From JAEUPI01 sp046348365 (lineage in GTDB: Bacteria > Pseudomonadota > Gammaproteobacteria > Burkholderiales > Burkholderiaceae_C), in the NCBI GenBank assembly GCA_046348365.1, contig JAXMEL010000001.1, positions 806,001-870,000 on the forward strand: a stretch of DNA of 64,000 bases, in the 5' to 3' direction. The notes under the pieces were generated by a model that did no database searches, was not told the DNA's origin, and saw only the letters and a program-made list of their open reading frames with translations. Below are positions 36,187 through 45,477 of the stretch, in pieces. The position numbers were made by a program, and so were the translations under genes. How positions within the stretch are numbered: the stretch's first letter is position 1; each line of letters starts with the position of its first letter.

Positions 36187-37584
36187 ATGACGCGCTCTTT
36201 CGTTGTTGCCGGCTTGATCGTGGCGCTCCTCGGCGGCTGCGCCGGCGTGAGCCAGGCGCCGTACCAGCGCCCCGATGCGCCGGCCAAGACGAGCTGGTCG
36301 AAGCCGGCCTCGGCCACGGTGTCGGCCGCCGAAACGATCTCGCCCACCTGGTGGACCGAGTTCCGCGACCCGCGGCTCGACGCGCTGATCGAGCGCGCGA
36401 TCGCCGGCAACCTCGACCTCAAGTCGCTCGCCGCACGCATCGACGTCGCGCAGGCGCAGATCGCCGAGGTGCGCGCCGGCGCGCAGCCCACGCTGGACCT
36501 CGGCAGCGGCGCCAGCCTGGAGAAGACGACCGGGCAGCGCTTCTCCAAGCAGTTCAGCGTCGGCACGCAGGTCAACTGGGACCTCGACATCTGGGGCCGC
36601 GTGGAGCGCGGCGTGCAGGGGCAGACCGCCGAATTCCACGCCACCGAGGCCGACTGGCGCGCCGGCTACCTGCAGCTGGTGGCCACGGTGTCGACCACCT
36701 ACTTCCAGATCCTGCAGCTCGACGAGCAGATCGGGCACCAGCAGACGTCGATCTCGAAGAGCGAACGCACGCTCGCCATCTTCGAGACCATGCGCGTCAA
36801 CGGCCTCGTGCCGCAGACGCAGGTGCTGCGCCAGCGCGCCGAAAACAACCGGCTGCAGAAGGAGCTGCTCGAGCTGCGCCGCCTGCGCGACGTGGCCGAG
36901 AACGCGCTCGCCACGCTGGTGGGCACGGCAGCCGGTGACTTCCGCCTCGAAGCCGGCCGCCTGAACGATCGCGTGCAGATCCCCACCGTGCCCGCCGGCC
37001 TGCCGCTGGATCTGCTCTCGCGCCGGCCCGACGTGGTGGCCGCCGAGTTCCGCGTGCTCGAGGCCTACCACCTCGTCGGCGAGGCGCGGCTGGCGCAGCT
37101 GCCCTCGGTGAGCCTCACCGGCCGCGGCGGCTCGTCGGCGTTCTCGGTGCGCGATCTGCTGCGCACGTTCACCTTCGGGCTGCTGCCCAGCATCAACCTG
37201 CCGGTGCTCAACCCCGGCATCCAGGCGCACATCAAGACCGTCGAGGCGCAGTCGCGCGTGTTCGAGAACGACTACCGCCGCACGGTGATCGCTGCGTACG
37301 AGGAAGTCGAGAACGCGCTCGTCAACCTGCAGGCGCACCGCAGCCAGCGCGAGGAGCTGGCGGCCCAGGTCGAGCACCTGCGCACCGTGTCGGCGCAGGC
37401 CGACGAGCAGCTCAAGGCCGGCCTGGTGTCGCAGCTCGAGCTGTTCGAAACCGAGCGCTCGCTGCTTACCGCGCAGCTGGCGCTGCTGGCCAGCCACCAG
37501 CAGGTGCTGGCCGACACGGTGACGCTCTACAAGGCGCTCGGCGGCGGCTGGGCTCCGATGCGGGTGGCCCATGCACGTGATTGA
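36187..37584 (+). CDS. NodT/TolC-family outer-membrane efflux lipoprotein
   Basis: A 465-residue outer-membrane factor. The signal peptide ends in a good lipobox (IVALLGGC), so it is a NodT/OprM-like lipoprotein rather than plain TolC. TWWTEFRDPRLDALIERAIA and the duplicated alpha-helical barrel segments (AARIDVAQAQIAEVRAGAQP; EEVENALVNLQAHRSQREEL) are typical. It provides the outer-membrane tunnel for the exporter encoded next to it. The ATG at 36187 has GGGGA ahead. Its stop overlaps the FHA gene start by 14 bases, tying it to the peptide secretion operon rather than to an RND pump, no component of which is nearby. Confidence 0.9.
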   Translation: MTRSFVVAGLIVALLGGCAGVSQAPYQRPDAPAKTSWSKPASATVSAAETISPTWWTEFRDPRLDALIERAIAGNLDLKSLAARIDVAQAQIAEVRAGAQPTLDLGSGASLEKTTGQRFSKQFSVGTQVNWDLDIWGRVERGVQGQTAEFHATEADWRAGYLQLVATVSTTYFQILQLDEQIGHQQTSISKSERTLAIFETMRVNGLVPQTQVLRQRAENNRLQKELLELRRLRDVAENALATLVGTAAGDFRLEAGRLNDRVQIPTVPAGLPLDLLSRRPDVVAAEFRVLEAYHLVGEARLAQLPSVSLTGRGGSSAFSVRDLLRTFTFGLLPSINLPVLNPGIQAHIKTVEAQSRVFENDYRRTVIAAYEEVENALVNLQAHRSQREELAAQVEHLRTVSAQADEQLKAGLVSQLELFETERSLLTAQLALLASHQQVLADTVTLYKALGGGWAPMRVAHARD

Positions 37585-40165
37585 GCGCCCGCTGCCGCAG
37601 GCCATGCACACCACCGCGATGGGCCCGGCCCTGCACGCCGCCGCCAACACCAACGACGCCGAGGTCATGCTCGAGCCGCTGACGCGGCCCGAACTCGGCG
37701 CGATCCGTCTCGACGGCCCGGTGCTCGCCATCGGCCGCAACGAGGCGCCGTTCGCCTCGTTCCCGCCCGAGATCCTGGTGATGCTGTCGCGCCGGCATGC
37801 GCGCCTGTTCCGCGAGCACGGCGCGCTGTACGTGGCCGACCTCGACAGCAGCAACGGCACCACGGTGAACCGTGTGCCGGTCAACGGCAAGCCGCGCGCG
37901 CTGCGCGACGGCGACGAGCTGGGCTTCGGCGGCGTGCTCGCCTACCGCGTGCGCATCGACGCGCACACGCTGGTGCCGCGCCCGGCGCCGCTGACGCTCG
38001 AGCTCAGCCCGGCCAACACCGACACCGAGCTGCAGCCGGTGACGATCGCGCGCTTTCCGTTCCTCGTGAGCAAGAGCGAGGCGACCTTCGCGCGCTACCG
38101 CGCCACGCACGCGCAGCAGCTCGACTACCTGTCGCGCCGGCAGGCGCACATCTTCCAGAAGGGCGGCGAGGTCTATATCGAAGATCTCGGCAGCACCAAC
38201 GGCACCTTCGTCGACGGCCAGCGCCTCGACGAGCACGCCGTGCCGCTGCGCGACGGCGCGCGGCTCGCCTTCGGCGGCGAGCATTTCGTCTATCGCGTCG
38301 CGGTGCGCCGGCCCGCCGCCGTCGACGACGCCGCGACGCAGCTGCGCGGCGATCCTGCGCCGGCGGCCGCGCCGACTGCTGCCGACGCGCAGCCGGCCCC
38401 GCTGCCCGCACCGGCCAACGCCGGCAAGACCACCTTCGTGGCCGCGCCCGATTCGTTCCTCGACATCTTCTGCGTCGACACACAGCAGCCCGAAGACCAG
38501 CCGGCCGAGGCCGCAGCCGCGTCGTCGGGCGGCCAGGCGCTGGCGCCCGTGCCCGCGTCGGCGCCCAAGGCCGTGCGGCGCGGCCGCGTGGCGACCCGCC
38601 TGGTGACCTTCGTGAGCGAACTCGCCACCACGATCGCCGACGGCCGGCGCGACCGCCTGCGCTCCAGCCTGATGTACGGCGCGGCACTGGTGGCCGGCGC
38701 GTGCGCGATCATCGTCACGCTCGCGGTGTGGACCACGACGCAAGGCGAGCTGAAGGCGCTGCTCGAACGCGGCGATGTCGCCGCGGCGCTGCGCGTCGCC
38801 GACGAGGCACTGCGCCGCTCGCCCGACGATGCCGAGATCCGCGCGCTGGCCACCGAGGCGGCGCTGAAGACGCATGTGCCGGCGTGGCTCGGCCGCATCG
38901 CAGGGCACGATTTCGACGCTGCGCGCGCCGCGCTCGCCGCGCTCACGGCGCTCGGCGCGCGCAACCCCGAGCTGCCGCCGCTGGCCGCCGAGCTGGCGTG
39001 GCTGGGCGACCTGCAGCAGCTGATGCACACGCGCGGCGGGCCGGACCAGCCGATCCGCATCTATGCCGACGAGGAGCGCATCGCCGGCGTGCTCGAGCGC
39101 TGGAACCGCGGCACCGGCGAGCACCAGCGTGCGCTGGCGCGCGTGGCCTCCTACGTGCCCGAGTTCGCGCAACCCTATGCCGACGCGCTGACGCAGCTGC
39201 GCAAGCTGCAGAGCGAGGCCACGGTGGTGCTGGCGGCGATCGAGCGGTTGAAGTCCAGCGTCGCCGCCGAGCTGGGCCGCGACCGGCCCGATGCGCTCGA
39301 GCCGATGCTCAAGGAATACGCCGAGCGCTACCCCAACCTCGGCGGCCTCGACGCGCTGCGCGCCGACCTGCAGCGCCTGCTGGCGCTGCGCGGCGCCCGC
39401 GCGCGGCAGGACCGTCTGCTCGCGCTGATGGCCAGCGCGCGCTTCGCCACACCGCCGTTCCAGCAGGCGTTGCGTTCGATGAGCGCCAGCGGCCAGCTGC
39501 CGCCCGAGGCGCTGGTGCGCGAGGTCGGCGCCGCCACCGATGCCTGGCGCCGCGGCGAGACCGAGCCGGCGCAGGCCGCGCTGCAGCGCCTGGCCGATGA
39601 TCCGCAGCGCGCCGGCGCGTGGTCGGTCGCGCTGACGCGCGAGATCGAGCGTCGCCGCGGCGTGCTCGCCCGCTTTGCCGCGTTGCAGGCGGCGCGCGGC
39701 ATGCCGGCCTATGTGGAGCAGCTGCTCGCCTTCCGCGAATCGCTCGAAGCCGACGAGGACCAGCACTACCTGCGCGCCACCGACGCCGACGTGGCGCAGC
39801 AGAAGGCGCGCATCGTCGAGCGCGCCGAGGCGCTGCTCGGCAAGGCGCGCGGCCTGTGGCAGGACTACCGCAGCGCCGGCGCGATCGACGCCGCGCAGCG
39901 CATCGAGATCACGGTGTCGGGCAACTTCCGCACCCGGGCCAAGCTACTGGCCGACGCCCATCGCGCCGCCGGCCAGGGCCAGAAGATCCTCGCCTCGCTC
40001 CCCGCCCAGCCCGGCAGCGCCGACGCCGGGGCCTGGGCCGCGATCACCCAGGAAATCCGTGGGGAGATGCAACTGCAACGAAACGCCTTGCAGGACTTGC
40101 GCAACGTACTGGAGCCCGAGCTGCTGAAGTCCAAGCTCGCCCTGCTGGGAGACGCCACCGAATGA
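37571..40165 (+). CDS. tandem-FHA-domain membrane protein of the peptide secretion operon
   Basis: An 864-residue protein without a close named family. FHA domain 1 (about residues 45-130) keeps the phosphothreonine-binding residues: GRNE at 55, LSRRHARLF at 72 and DLDSSNGTTVN at 90. FHA domain 2 (about 160-245) has LSRRQAHIF and DLGSTNGTFVDG but lacks the GR pair. A Pro/Ala linker carries KTTFVAAPDSFLDIFC (286-301), a possible phosphorylation or docking motif. One transmembrane helix (367-387) leads to a long helical, TPR-like C-terminal half, presumably periplasmic. It overlaps its neighbours at both ends (14 and 4 bases). It probably reads the state of the Ser/Thr kinase encoded in the island and relays it to the exporter. 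Confidence 0.8.
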   Translation: MHVIERPLPQAMHTTAMGPALHAAANTNDAEVMLEPLTRPELGAIRLDGPVLAIGRNEAPFASFPPEILVMLSRRHARLFREHGALYVADLDSSNGTTVNRVPVNGKPRALRDGDELGFGGVLAYRVRIDAHTLVPRPAPLTLELSPANTDTELQPVTIARFPFLVSKSEATFARYRATHAQQLDYLSRRQAHIFQKGGEVYIEDLGSTNGTFVDGQRLDEHAVPLRDGARLAFGGEHFVYRVAVRRPAAVDDAATQLRGDPAPAAAPTAADAQPAPLPAPANAGKTTFVAAPDSFLDIFCVDTQQPEDQPAEAAAASSGGQALAPVPASAPKAVRRGRVATRLVTFVSELATTIADGRRDRLRSSLMYGAALVAGACAIIVTLAVWTTTQGELKALLERGDVAAALRVADEALRRSPDDAEIRALATEAALKTHVPAWLGRIAGHDFDAARAALAALTALGARNPELPPLAAELAWLGDLQQLMHTRGGPDQPIRIYADEERIAGVLERWNRGTGEHQRALARVASYVPEFAQPYADALTQLRKLQSEATVVLAAIERLKSSVAAELGRDRPDALEPMLKEYAERYPNLGGLDALRADLQRLLALRGARARQDRLLALMASARFATPPFQQALRSMSASGQLPPEALVREVGAATDAWRRGETEPAQAALQRLADDPQRAGAWSVALTREIERRRGVLARFAALQAARGMPAYVEQLLAFRESLEADEDQHYLRATDADVAQQKARIVERAEALLGKARGLWQDYRSAGAIDAAQRIEITVSGNFRTRAKLLADAHRAAGQGQKILASLPAQPGSADAGAWAAITQEIRGEMQLQRNALQDLRNVLEPELLKSKLALLGDATE

Positions 40166-41535
40166 GCACGACGATCCGCCTGCGCCCGCTGGCCGAAGCG
40201 CTGGGCGACCACAGCAGCGAAGGCATCGCGATCCTCACCGCCGAGCCCTGGCGCGTGATGCACGCGGTGGTCTACACGATGATCGCGCTGGTGCTCGCCG
40301 GGCTGGGCTGGTCGTTCATCGGCCGCGTCGACGTGATCGTCTCGGCGCCCGGCGCGCTGACGCCGGACTCCGAGCTGCGCCGCTTCTACGCGCCGGTCGA
40401 CGGCGAGCTGACCAACCTCTACGTCGCCGAGGGCCAGCCGGTCTCGAAGGGCGACGTGCTGGCGCGGCTGAACGCGCGCGGCGCCGTCGAGGCCGCCACC
40501 AGCGCGCTGCAGGCGCAGCTCAAGCTCGAGAACGCCGAGCGCGAATGGCGCCAGCTGCCCGAGAAGCGCGCGCTGCTCGAACGCAAGGCGGCCACGCTGC
40601 GCCAGGCCATCGAGCTCGAGGAGCAGCAGCACCAGCGCCGCGTGGCGCTGGGCACCACCAAGCTGGCCGAGGTGCAGCGCGCCCAGGTGGCCGAGGCGCG
40701 CGCCAACCTCGAAGACGCGCGCCGCGCCCGCGAGGCGGCGCGGCTCGAGGCCGAGAAGTTCGACAAGGTGTTCCAGGCCACCGGCGGCGGCGGCGTGTCG
40801 CAGTTGCAGGTGGAAAGCAAGAAGAACGCGCTGCTCGCGGCCGACAACGCGCTGCGCGTGGCGCAGTCGCGCGTCACCGAGATCGGCGCACGCCACAGCC
40901 AGGAGTTCGTGACCGCGCAGTCGCAAGTGGAAAGCAGCGGAGAGGAGCTGAAGAAGCTGCGCCTGGAGTACGAGGCCGCCACCAACGACCTGGTCAACCT
41001 CGAAGACAAGCTGCGCCTGCAGCTGCAGAACGCGCGGCTGGAGTCCGAAGCCGCGGCGCGCATCCGCTTCGACAACATCGACAAGGACAACTTCCTGCTG
41101 ATCGTGGCGCCGGTCTCGGGCGTGATCACCGACTTGAGCTCCACCCAGCCCGGCGACAAGGTGCATGCCAACGCGCCGCTGGGCGGCATCGCGCCGGCCG
41201 GCGCGCGCGCGGTGGTGAAGGTGGAGATCGCCGAGCACGACCGCGCCTTCCTGCGCGAGGGGCAGACGGTGAAGCTGAAATTCGCCGCCTTCCCGTACCA
41301 GCGCTACGGCACGCTCAACGGCACGCTCGAATACATCTCGCCGGCCACCAAGCCGTCGGCGCAGACCAAGCAGCCGGTGTACGAGGGCCGCGTGTCGCTG
41401 GAGCGCGACCACGTGCTGGTGGCCGACGCCAAGGTGCCGCTGCGCTACGGCATGACCGCCACCGCCGAGATCGTGGTGCGCGCACGCCGGCTGATCGACC
41501 TGGCGCTCGACCCCTTCCGCAACATCGGCGGTTGA
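40162..41535 (+). CDS. HlyD-family periplasmic adaptor (membrane fusion protein)
   Basis: A 457-residue type I secretion adaptor. A cytoplasmic N-terminus precedes one transmembrane helix (about 35-54), then the beta/lipoyl half-motif (FYAPVDGELTNLYVAEGQPV), a long coiled coil (about 110-300), the second lipoyl half (LLIVAPVSGVITDLSSTQPG) and the beta-barrel part with FAAFPYQRYGTLNGTLEYIS, a classic HlyD signature. It should bridge the C39 ABC exporter and the NodT-type tunnel. The ATG overlaps the FHA stop by 4 bases. Confidence 0.93.
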   Translation: MSTTIRLRPLAEALGDHSSEGIAILTAEPWRVMHAVVYTMIALVLAGLGWSFIGRVDVIVSAPGALTPDSELRRFYAPVDGELTNLYVAEGQPVSKGDVLARLNARGAVEAATSALQAQLKLENAEREWRQLPEKRALLERKAATLRQAIELEEQQHQRRVALGTTKLAEVQRAQVAEARANLEDARRAREAARLEAEKFDKVFQATGGGGVSQLQVESKKNALLAADNALRVAQSRVTEIGARHSQEFVTAQSQVESSGEELKKLRLEYEAATNDLVNLEDKLRLQLQNARLESEAAARIRFDNIDKDNFLLIVAPVSGVITDLSSTQPGDKVHANAPLGGIAPAGARAVVKVEIAEHDRAFLREGQTVKLKFAAFPYQRYGTLNGTLEYISPATKPSAQTKQPVYEGRVSLERDHVLVADAKVPLRYGMTATAEIVVRARRLIDLALDPFRNIGG

Positions 41536-41584
41536 ACCGGTAGCGGGCCACGCTGCAACCCAGGGGCTCCAGGAGGCCAATGCC

Positions 41585-42337
41585 ATGACCACACTCGTGA
41601 AGATCGACGGCGAAACCATCGACGTCGAGGCGTTCCTCCGCACCCTCAAGCTGACCGGCCAGTACGAGACGCTGCTCGAACAGATGGTGCGCGACCGGCT
41701 CGCCGCGCGCGGCGCCCGCAAGCTCGGCATCCGCGTCAGCGAGGCCGAGATCCAGGAGCGCGCCGACCAGTTCCGCCGCGTGCGCGGGCTGCACCGCGCG
41801 GCCGACACCAACAAGTACCTCGATGCGATGCGCATCAGCCTCGACGAGTTCGAGGCCTTCATCGCCGACACGCTGTACCAGGAGAAGATGATGCAGCGCC
41901 TCACCGGCGACGAGGCGGTGCAGGCCTACTTCAACCTCAACTCGCCGCGCTTCGATGCCATCGAGGTCAGCCACATCGTGCTCGAAGGCGAGGGCCAGGC
42001 CCGCGAGATGCTCTCGGTGCTGGAGGACGACCCCGACAGCTTCGAGGAGATGGCGCGCGAGCACTCGATCGCCGACTCGCGCGAGCGCGGCGGCCTGATC
42101 GGCCGCGTGCTGCGCGGCTCGCTGCGCACCGACGTCGAGGCCAAGGTGTTCCATGCCGCGGCGGGCGAGCTGATCGGCCCGTTCGTGTCGGCCGACCGCT
42201 CGGTGTACGAGATCTTCCGCGTCAACGCGCGCCACCCGGCCAGGCTCGACGACGACACCCGCACCGAGGTGCGGCGCCTGCTGCGCGAGAACTGGCTGCG
42301 CGAGCGCGCGCAGGAACACGCGATTCAAGCGGCCTGA
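41585..42337 (+). CDS. parvulin-type peptidylprolyl isomerase, SurA/PrsA-like
   Basis: A 250-residue protein with an N-terminal SurA-like helical chaperone part (residues about 10-115) and a C-terminal parvulin domain (about 120-215; IEVSHIVLEGEGQAREML, then SIADSRERGGLIGRVLRG and FHAAAGELIGPFV). Parvulins isomerise prolyl bonds and act as chaperones. There is no signal peptide or membrane anchor, so it should stay in the cytoplasm, where it could hold peptide precursors for export. GGAGG precedes the ATG. Similar isomerases accompany HlyD and C39-ABC genes in cyanobacterial peptide-export loci, as I recall. Confidence 0.85.
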   Translation: MTTLVKIDGETIDVEAFLRTLKLTGQYETLLEQMVRDRLAARGARKLGIRVSEAEIQERADQFRRVRGLHRAADTNKYLDAMRISLDEFEAFIADTLYQEKMMQRLTGDEAVQAYFNLNSPRFDAIEVSHIVLEGEGQAREMLSVLEDDPDSFEEMAREHSIADSRERGGLIGRVLRGSLRTDVEAKVFHAAAGELIGPFVSADRSVYEIFRVNARHPARLDDDTRTEVRRLLRENWLRERAQEHAIQAA

Positions 42338-42351
42338 GATCCGATCCGGCC

Positions 42352-45300
42352 ATGGCCACGACAGCGCCGAATCGCCCGCCACGCGGCGACGAGCGCGCGC
42401 AGCCCGAAGGGACCCCCGTGAGCGCATCCGACATCCAGCCCCGCGCCGAGTTCCTGGCCTCGGTGGGCCTGTTCTCGGCCCTCACCCGCGCCGACCTCGA
42501 GCGCCTGGCCGCAGCGGCGCAGCAGCGCTTCGCGGCCTTCGGTGAATCGATCTGCAAGGCCGGCGACGCGGCCGAGGGCCTCTACGTCATCAAGTCGGGC
42601 TCGGTGCGCGTGTTCGCCGACGACAGCGGCAAGGAGATCAGCCTCGGCGTGCGCAAGGCCGGCGAGGTGGTCGGCGAGATGGCGATGGTGCGCGACCACC
42701 GCCACGAGACCTCGGCCCGCGCGTCGGCCAAGGCCGAGCTGCTGTACATCCCGCGCAGCGTGATCGCGCCGATCATCGCGGCCAACCCCGCCGCGCGCGC
42801 GCTGGTGGCCAGCCGCGTGGCGATCGGCTCGGCCGGCGGGCTGCTGAGCCAGCTGTTCGACCTGCGCGGCAAGGTCGAGCCGCAGGAGCTGGAAGAGCTG
42901 ATCCGCAGCGTCGGCATCAAGCAGATCCCCGCCGGCAAGATCATCCTCGCGCAGGACGCGCGCGAGGACCGGCGCCTGTACGTGGTGCGCCACGGCGAGG
43001 TGCGCGTCACCCGCAGCGAAGACGGCACCGAGCACACGCTGGCCACGTTGCGCACCGGCGATCTGTTCGGCGAGCGCGCGTGCCTGATGCGGCAGGAACA
43101 ACCCGCCACGGTGACGGCGATCACCGACGCCACGCTGCTCGTGATCCCCGAGAAGACGGTGGCCTTCCTGCTCGAGCGCAACACCAAGCTGCGCGAGGCG
43201 CTGGAAGAGCGCATCCGCGCACTCGAGCGCGAGCTGCAGCGCCAGCGCAAGCTGGCCGAGCGCCGCGCGCTGCCGATCAAGCTCGACCTCGCCTCGAAGC
43301 CCGAGCTGGGCGAGAAGGTGATCCAGCGCTTCTCGTGGATCCAGCAGGCCGAGGAGATGGACTGCGGCGCCGCCAGCCTGGCGATGATCTGCAAGCACCA
43401 CGGCATCGGCATCACGCGCGGCAAGCTGCGCGAGATGGCCAACGTGACCACCAGCGGTGCCACGCTCGACAGCCTGGCGCGCACCGGCGAGGCGCTCGGT
43501 TTCACGACGCGCGCGCTGCAGTGCGACTTCGACACGCTGCGCGGCCTGGAGCTGCCGCTCGTTGCGCACTGGGAGAACTACCACTACGTGGTTGTCTACG
43601 GCGTGTCGGCACGCCAGGTGTGGGTGGCCGACCCGGCCACCGGCTTCAAGAAGCTCAGCGTCGAGGAATTCCAGCGCGGCTGGAGCGGCACCTGCCTGAC
43701 CTTCGCGCCGGGCGAGAACCTGGCGCAGGTGGCGGCGTCGCGCTCGCCGTGGGTGCGCTTCGCGCGCTATCTGGTGCCGCACAAGAAGACGCTGCTGCAC
43801 CTGTGCCTGGCGACCTTCGTGATCCAGGTGCTGGGCCTGGTGCCGCCGATGATCATCCAGAACATCCTCGACGGCGTGATCGTGCACCAGAACGTCAGCC
43901 TGCTGCACCTGCTGCTCGGCGGGCTGATCATCTCGAGCGTGTTCACGCAGCTGATGTCGACCATCCGCGCGTCGCTGTCGAACTTCCTCGTGCGCAAGCT
44001 CGACTTCAACATGATGTCGCAGTTCTTCCGCCACACGCTGTCGCTGCCGTACTCGTTCTTCTCCAAGCGCAAGACGGGCGACATCTTCGCGCGCTTCCAG
44101 GAGAACCAGACCATCCGCGCCTTCCTCACCGAGTCGTCGGTCACCACGGTGCTGAACCTGCTGATGATCTTCGTGTACTTCTCGGTGATGTTTCTCTACA
44201 ACGTGAAGCTCACGCTGCTGCTGATCGCCTTCGTGATCCCGATCATCGGCCTCACGGTGGCGGTGACGCCGCGCATCAAGGGCTATGCGCGCGACGTGTT
44301 CTCGGCCGCCACCGACGCCAAGTCGTACCTGATGGAAGCGCTCGGCGGTGCCGAGACGATCAAGGGCATGGGCATCGAGCGCCCGGTGCGGCTGAAGTGG
44401 GAGAAGAAGTACGCCAAGTCGCTGCAGGTGCAGTACAAGTCGCAGCAGTTCAACATCTGGGTCGGCCTGGCCGGGCAGCTGCTCAACGCCGCGACCACCA
44501 TCGCCATCCTGTGGGCCGGCGCCAACCTGGTGCTGGCGCGCGAGCTCACGATCGGCCAGCTGATCGCCTTCAACGCGCTGATGGGCAGCGTGCTGGCGCC
44601 GCTGATGAGCCTGGTGGGGCTGTGGAGCATGCTCAACGATGCCGCGGTGGCGATGGAGCGCCTCGGCGACGTGCTCGACATCGAGCCCGAGCAGAAGCCC
44701 GAAGACATGGCCTCGCTGGTGGCGCTGCCCGACCTGCGCGGCCACATCAAGATGCAGGGCGTGTACTTCCGCTACGGCGGCGCCGACACACCCTACGTGC
44801 TGGAGAACATCGACCTCGAGATCAAGCCCGGCGAGCTGGTGGCCATCGTCGGCCAGAGCGGATCGGGCAAAACCACGCTGGCCAAGATGCTGGTCGGCTT
44901 CTACGGCGCCAGCGAAGGCAAGCTGCAGGTCGACGGCTACGACATGGCCTCGATCGACCGCGCCAGCTACCGCGCGCAGGTAGGCTACGTGATGCAGAGC
45001 AACCTGCTGTTCTCGGGCACCGTGGCCGAGAACATCGCCAGCGGCGACGAGCACCCCGACCGCCGCCGCATCGAAGACGTGGCCAGGCGCGCCGACGCGC
45101 ACGGCTTCATCAGCAAGATGCCGCGCGGCTACGAGCAGATGGTGGGCGAGCGCGGCGTGGGCCTCTCGGGCGGGCAGATGCAGCGCCTGTGCATCGCGCG
45201 CGCGCTCTACCACGACCCGCGCCTGCTGGTGTTCGACGAGGCGACCTCGGCGCTCGACACGCAGTCGGAGGCCAACATCATGGCCAACATGGACGACATC

Positions 45301-45477
45301 CTGCGCGGCCGCACGGCGGTGGTGATCGCGCACCGCCTGTCCACCATCATGCGAGCCGACAAGATCGTGGTGCTCTACGAAGGCAAGATCGTCGAGCAGG
45401 GCAAGCACGACGAGCTGGTCGGCCGGCGCGGCATGTACTACCAGCTGGTGCAGAAGCAGCTCGCCGCCGCGGCATGA
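42352..45477 (+). CDS. C39-peptidase ABC exporter with two cyclic-nucleotide-binding domains
   Basis: A 1041-residue peptidase-containing ABC transporter. Two cNMP-binding-type domains come first (about 33-150, VIKSGSVRVFADDSG; about 175-290, YVVRHGEVRVTRSEDG). The C39 peptidase has its full catalytic set: QAEEMDCGAASL (Cys338), HYVVVYG (His411) and VADPATGFKKLS (Asp427). Then come a six-helix membrane domain and the ATPase with Walker A GQSGSGKTT (834-842), signature LSGGQMQRL (938) and Walker B LLVFDEATSALD. It should cut leaders after GG and export the mature peptides. A GTG at 42418 with GAAGGGA ahead is an alternative start (22 residues shorter). It overlaps the regulator gene by 4 bases. 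Confidence 0.93.
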   Translation: MATTAPNRPPRGDERAQPEGTPVSASDIQPRAEFLASVGLFSALTRADLERLAAAAQQRFAAFGESICKAGDAAEGLYVIKSGSVRVFADDSGKEISLGVRKAGEVVGEMAMVRDHRHETSARASAKAELLYIPRSVIAPIIAANPAARALVASRVAIGSAGGLLSQLFDLRGKVEPQELEELIRSVGIKQIPAGKIILAQDAREDRRLYVVRHGEVRVTRSEDGTEHTLATLRTGDLFGERACLMRQEQPATVTAITDATLLVIPEKTVAFLLERNTKLREALEERIRALERELQRQRKLAERRALPIKLDLASKPELGEKVIQRFSWIQQAEEMDCGAASLAMICKHHGIGITRGKLREMANVTTSGATLDSLARTGEALGFTTRALQCDFDTLRGLELPLVAHWENYHYVVVYGVSARQVWVADPATGFKKLSVEEFQRGWSGTCLTFAPGENLAQVAASRSPWVRFARYLVPHKKTLLHLCLATFVIQVLGLVPPMIIQNILDGVIVHQNVSLLHLLLGGLIISSVFTQLMSTIRASLSNFLVRKLDFNMMSQFFRHTLSLPYSFFSKRKTGDIFARFQENQTIRAFLTESSVTTVLNLLMIFVYFSVMFLYNVKLTLLLIAFVIPIIGLTVAVTPRIKGYARDVFSAATDAKSYLMEALGGAETIKGMGIERPVRLKWEKKYAKSLQVQYKSQQFNIWVGLAGQLLNAATTIAILWAGANLVLARELTIGQLIAFNALMGSVLAPLMSLVGLWSMLNDAAVAMERLGDVLDIEPEQKPEDMASLVALPDLRGHIKMQGVYFRYGGADTPYVLENIDLEIKPGELVAIVGQSGSGKTTLAKMLVGFYGASEGKLQVDGYDMASIDRASYRAQVGYVMQSNLLFSGTVAENIASGDEHPDRRRIEDVARRADAHGFISKMPRGYEQMVGERGVGLSGGQMQRLCIARALYHDPRLLVFDEATSALDTQSEANIMANMDDILRGRTAVVIAHRLSTIMRADKIVVLYEGKIVEQGKHDELVGRRGMYYQLVQKQLAAAA

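Noticed and set aside
36187..37584. Part of an RND multidrug efflux system
   Set aside because: The lipoprotein is NodT/OprM-like, but no RND pump gene is adjacent and it is translationally coupled to the FHA/HlyD/C39-ABC operon.
42325..45408. A 1000-residue minus-strand open frame opposite the ABC exporter
   Set aside because: It is rich in H, R, Q, V and D as expected of an antisense shadow in high-GC DNA; the plus strand encodes complete C39, membrane and ATPase motifs.
43080..45473. A very long plus-strand frame continuous with the sigma-54 activator (would give about 1230 residues)
   Set aside because: Upstream of 45474 the translation is Arg/Gly/Ala-rich noise running in another frame through the ABC exporter gene; the activator has its own ATG overlapping the exporter stop.
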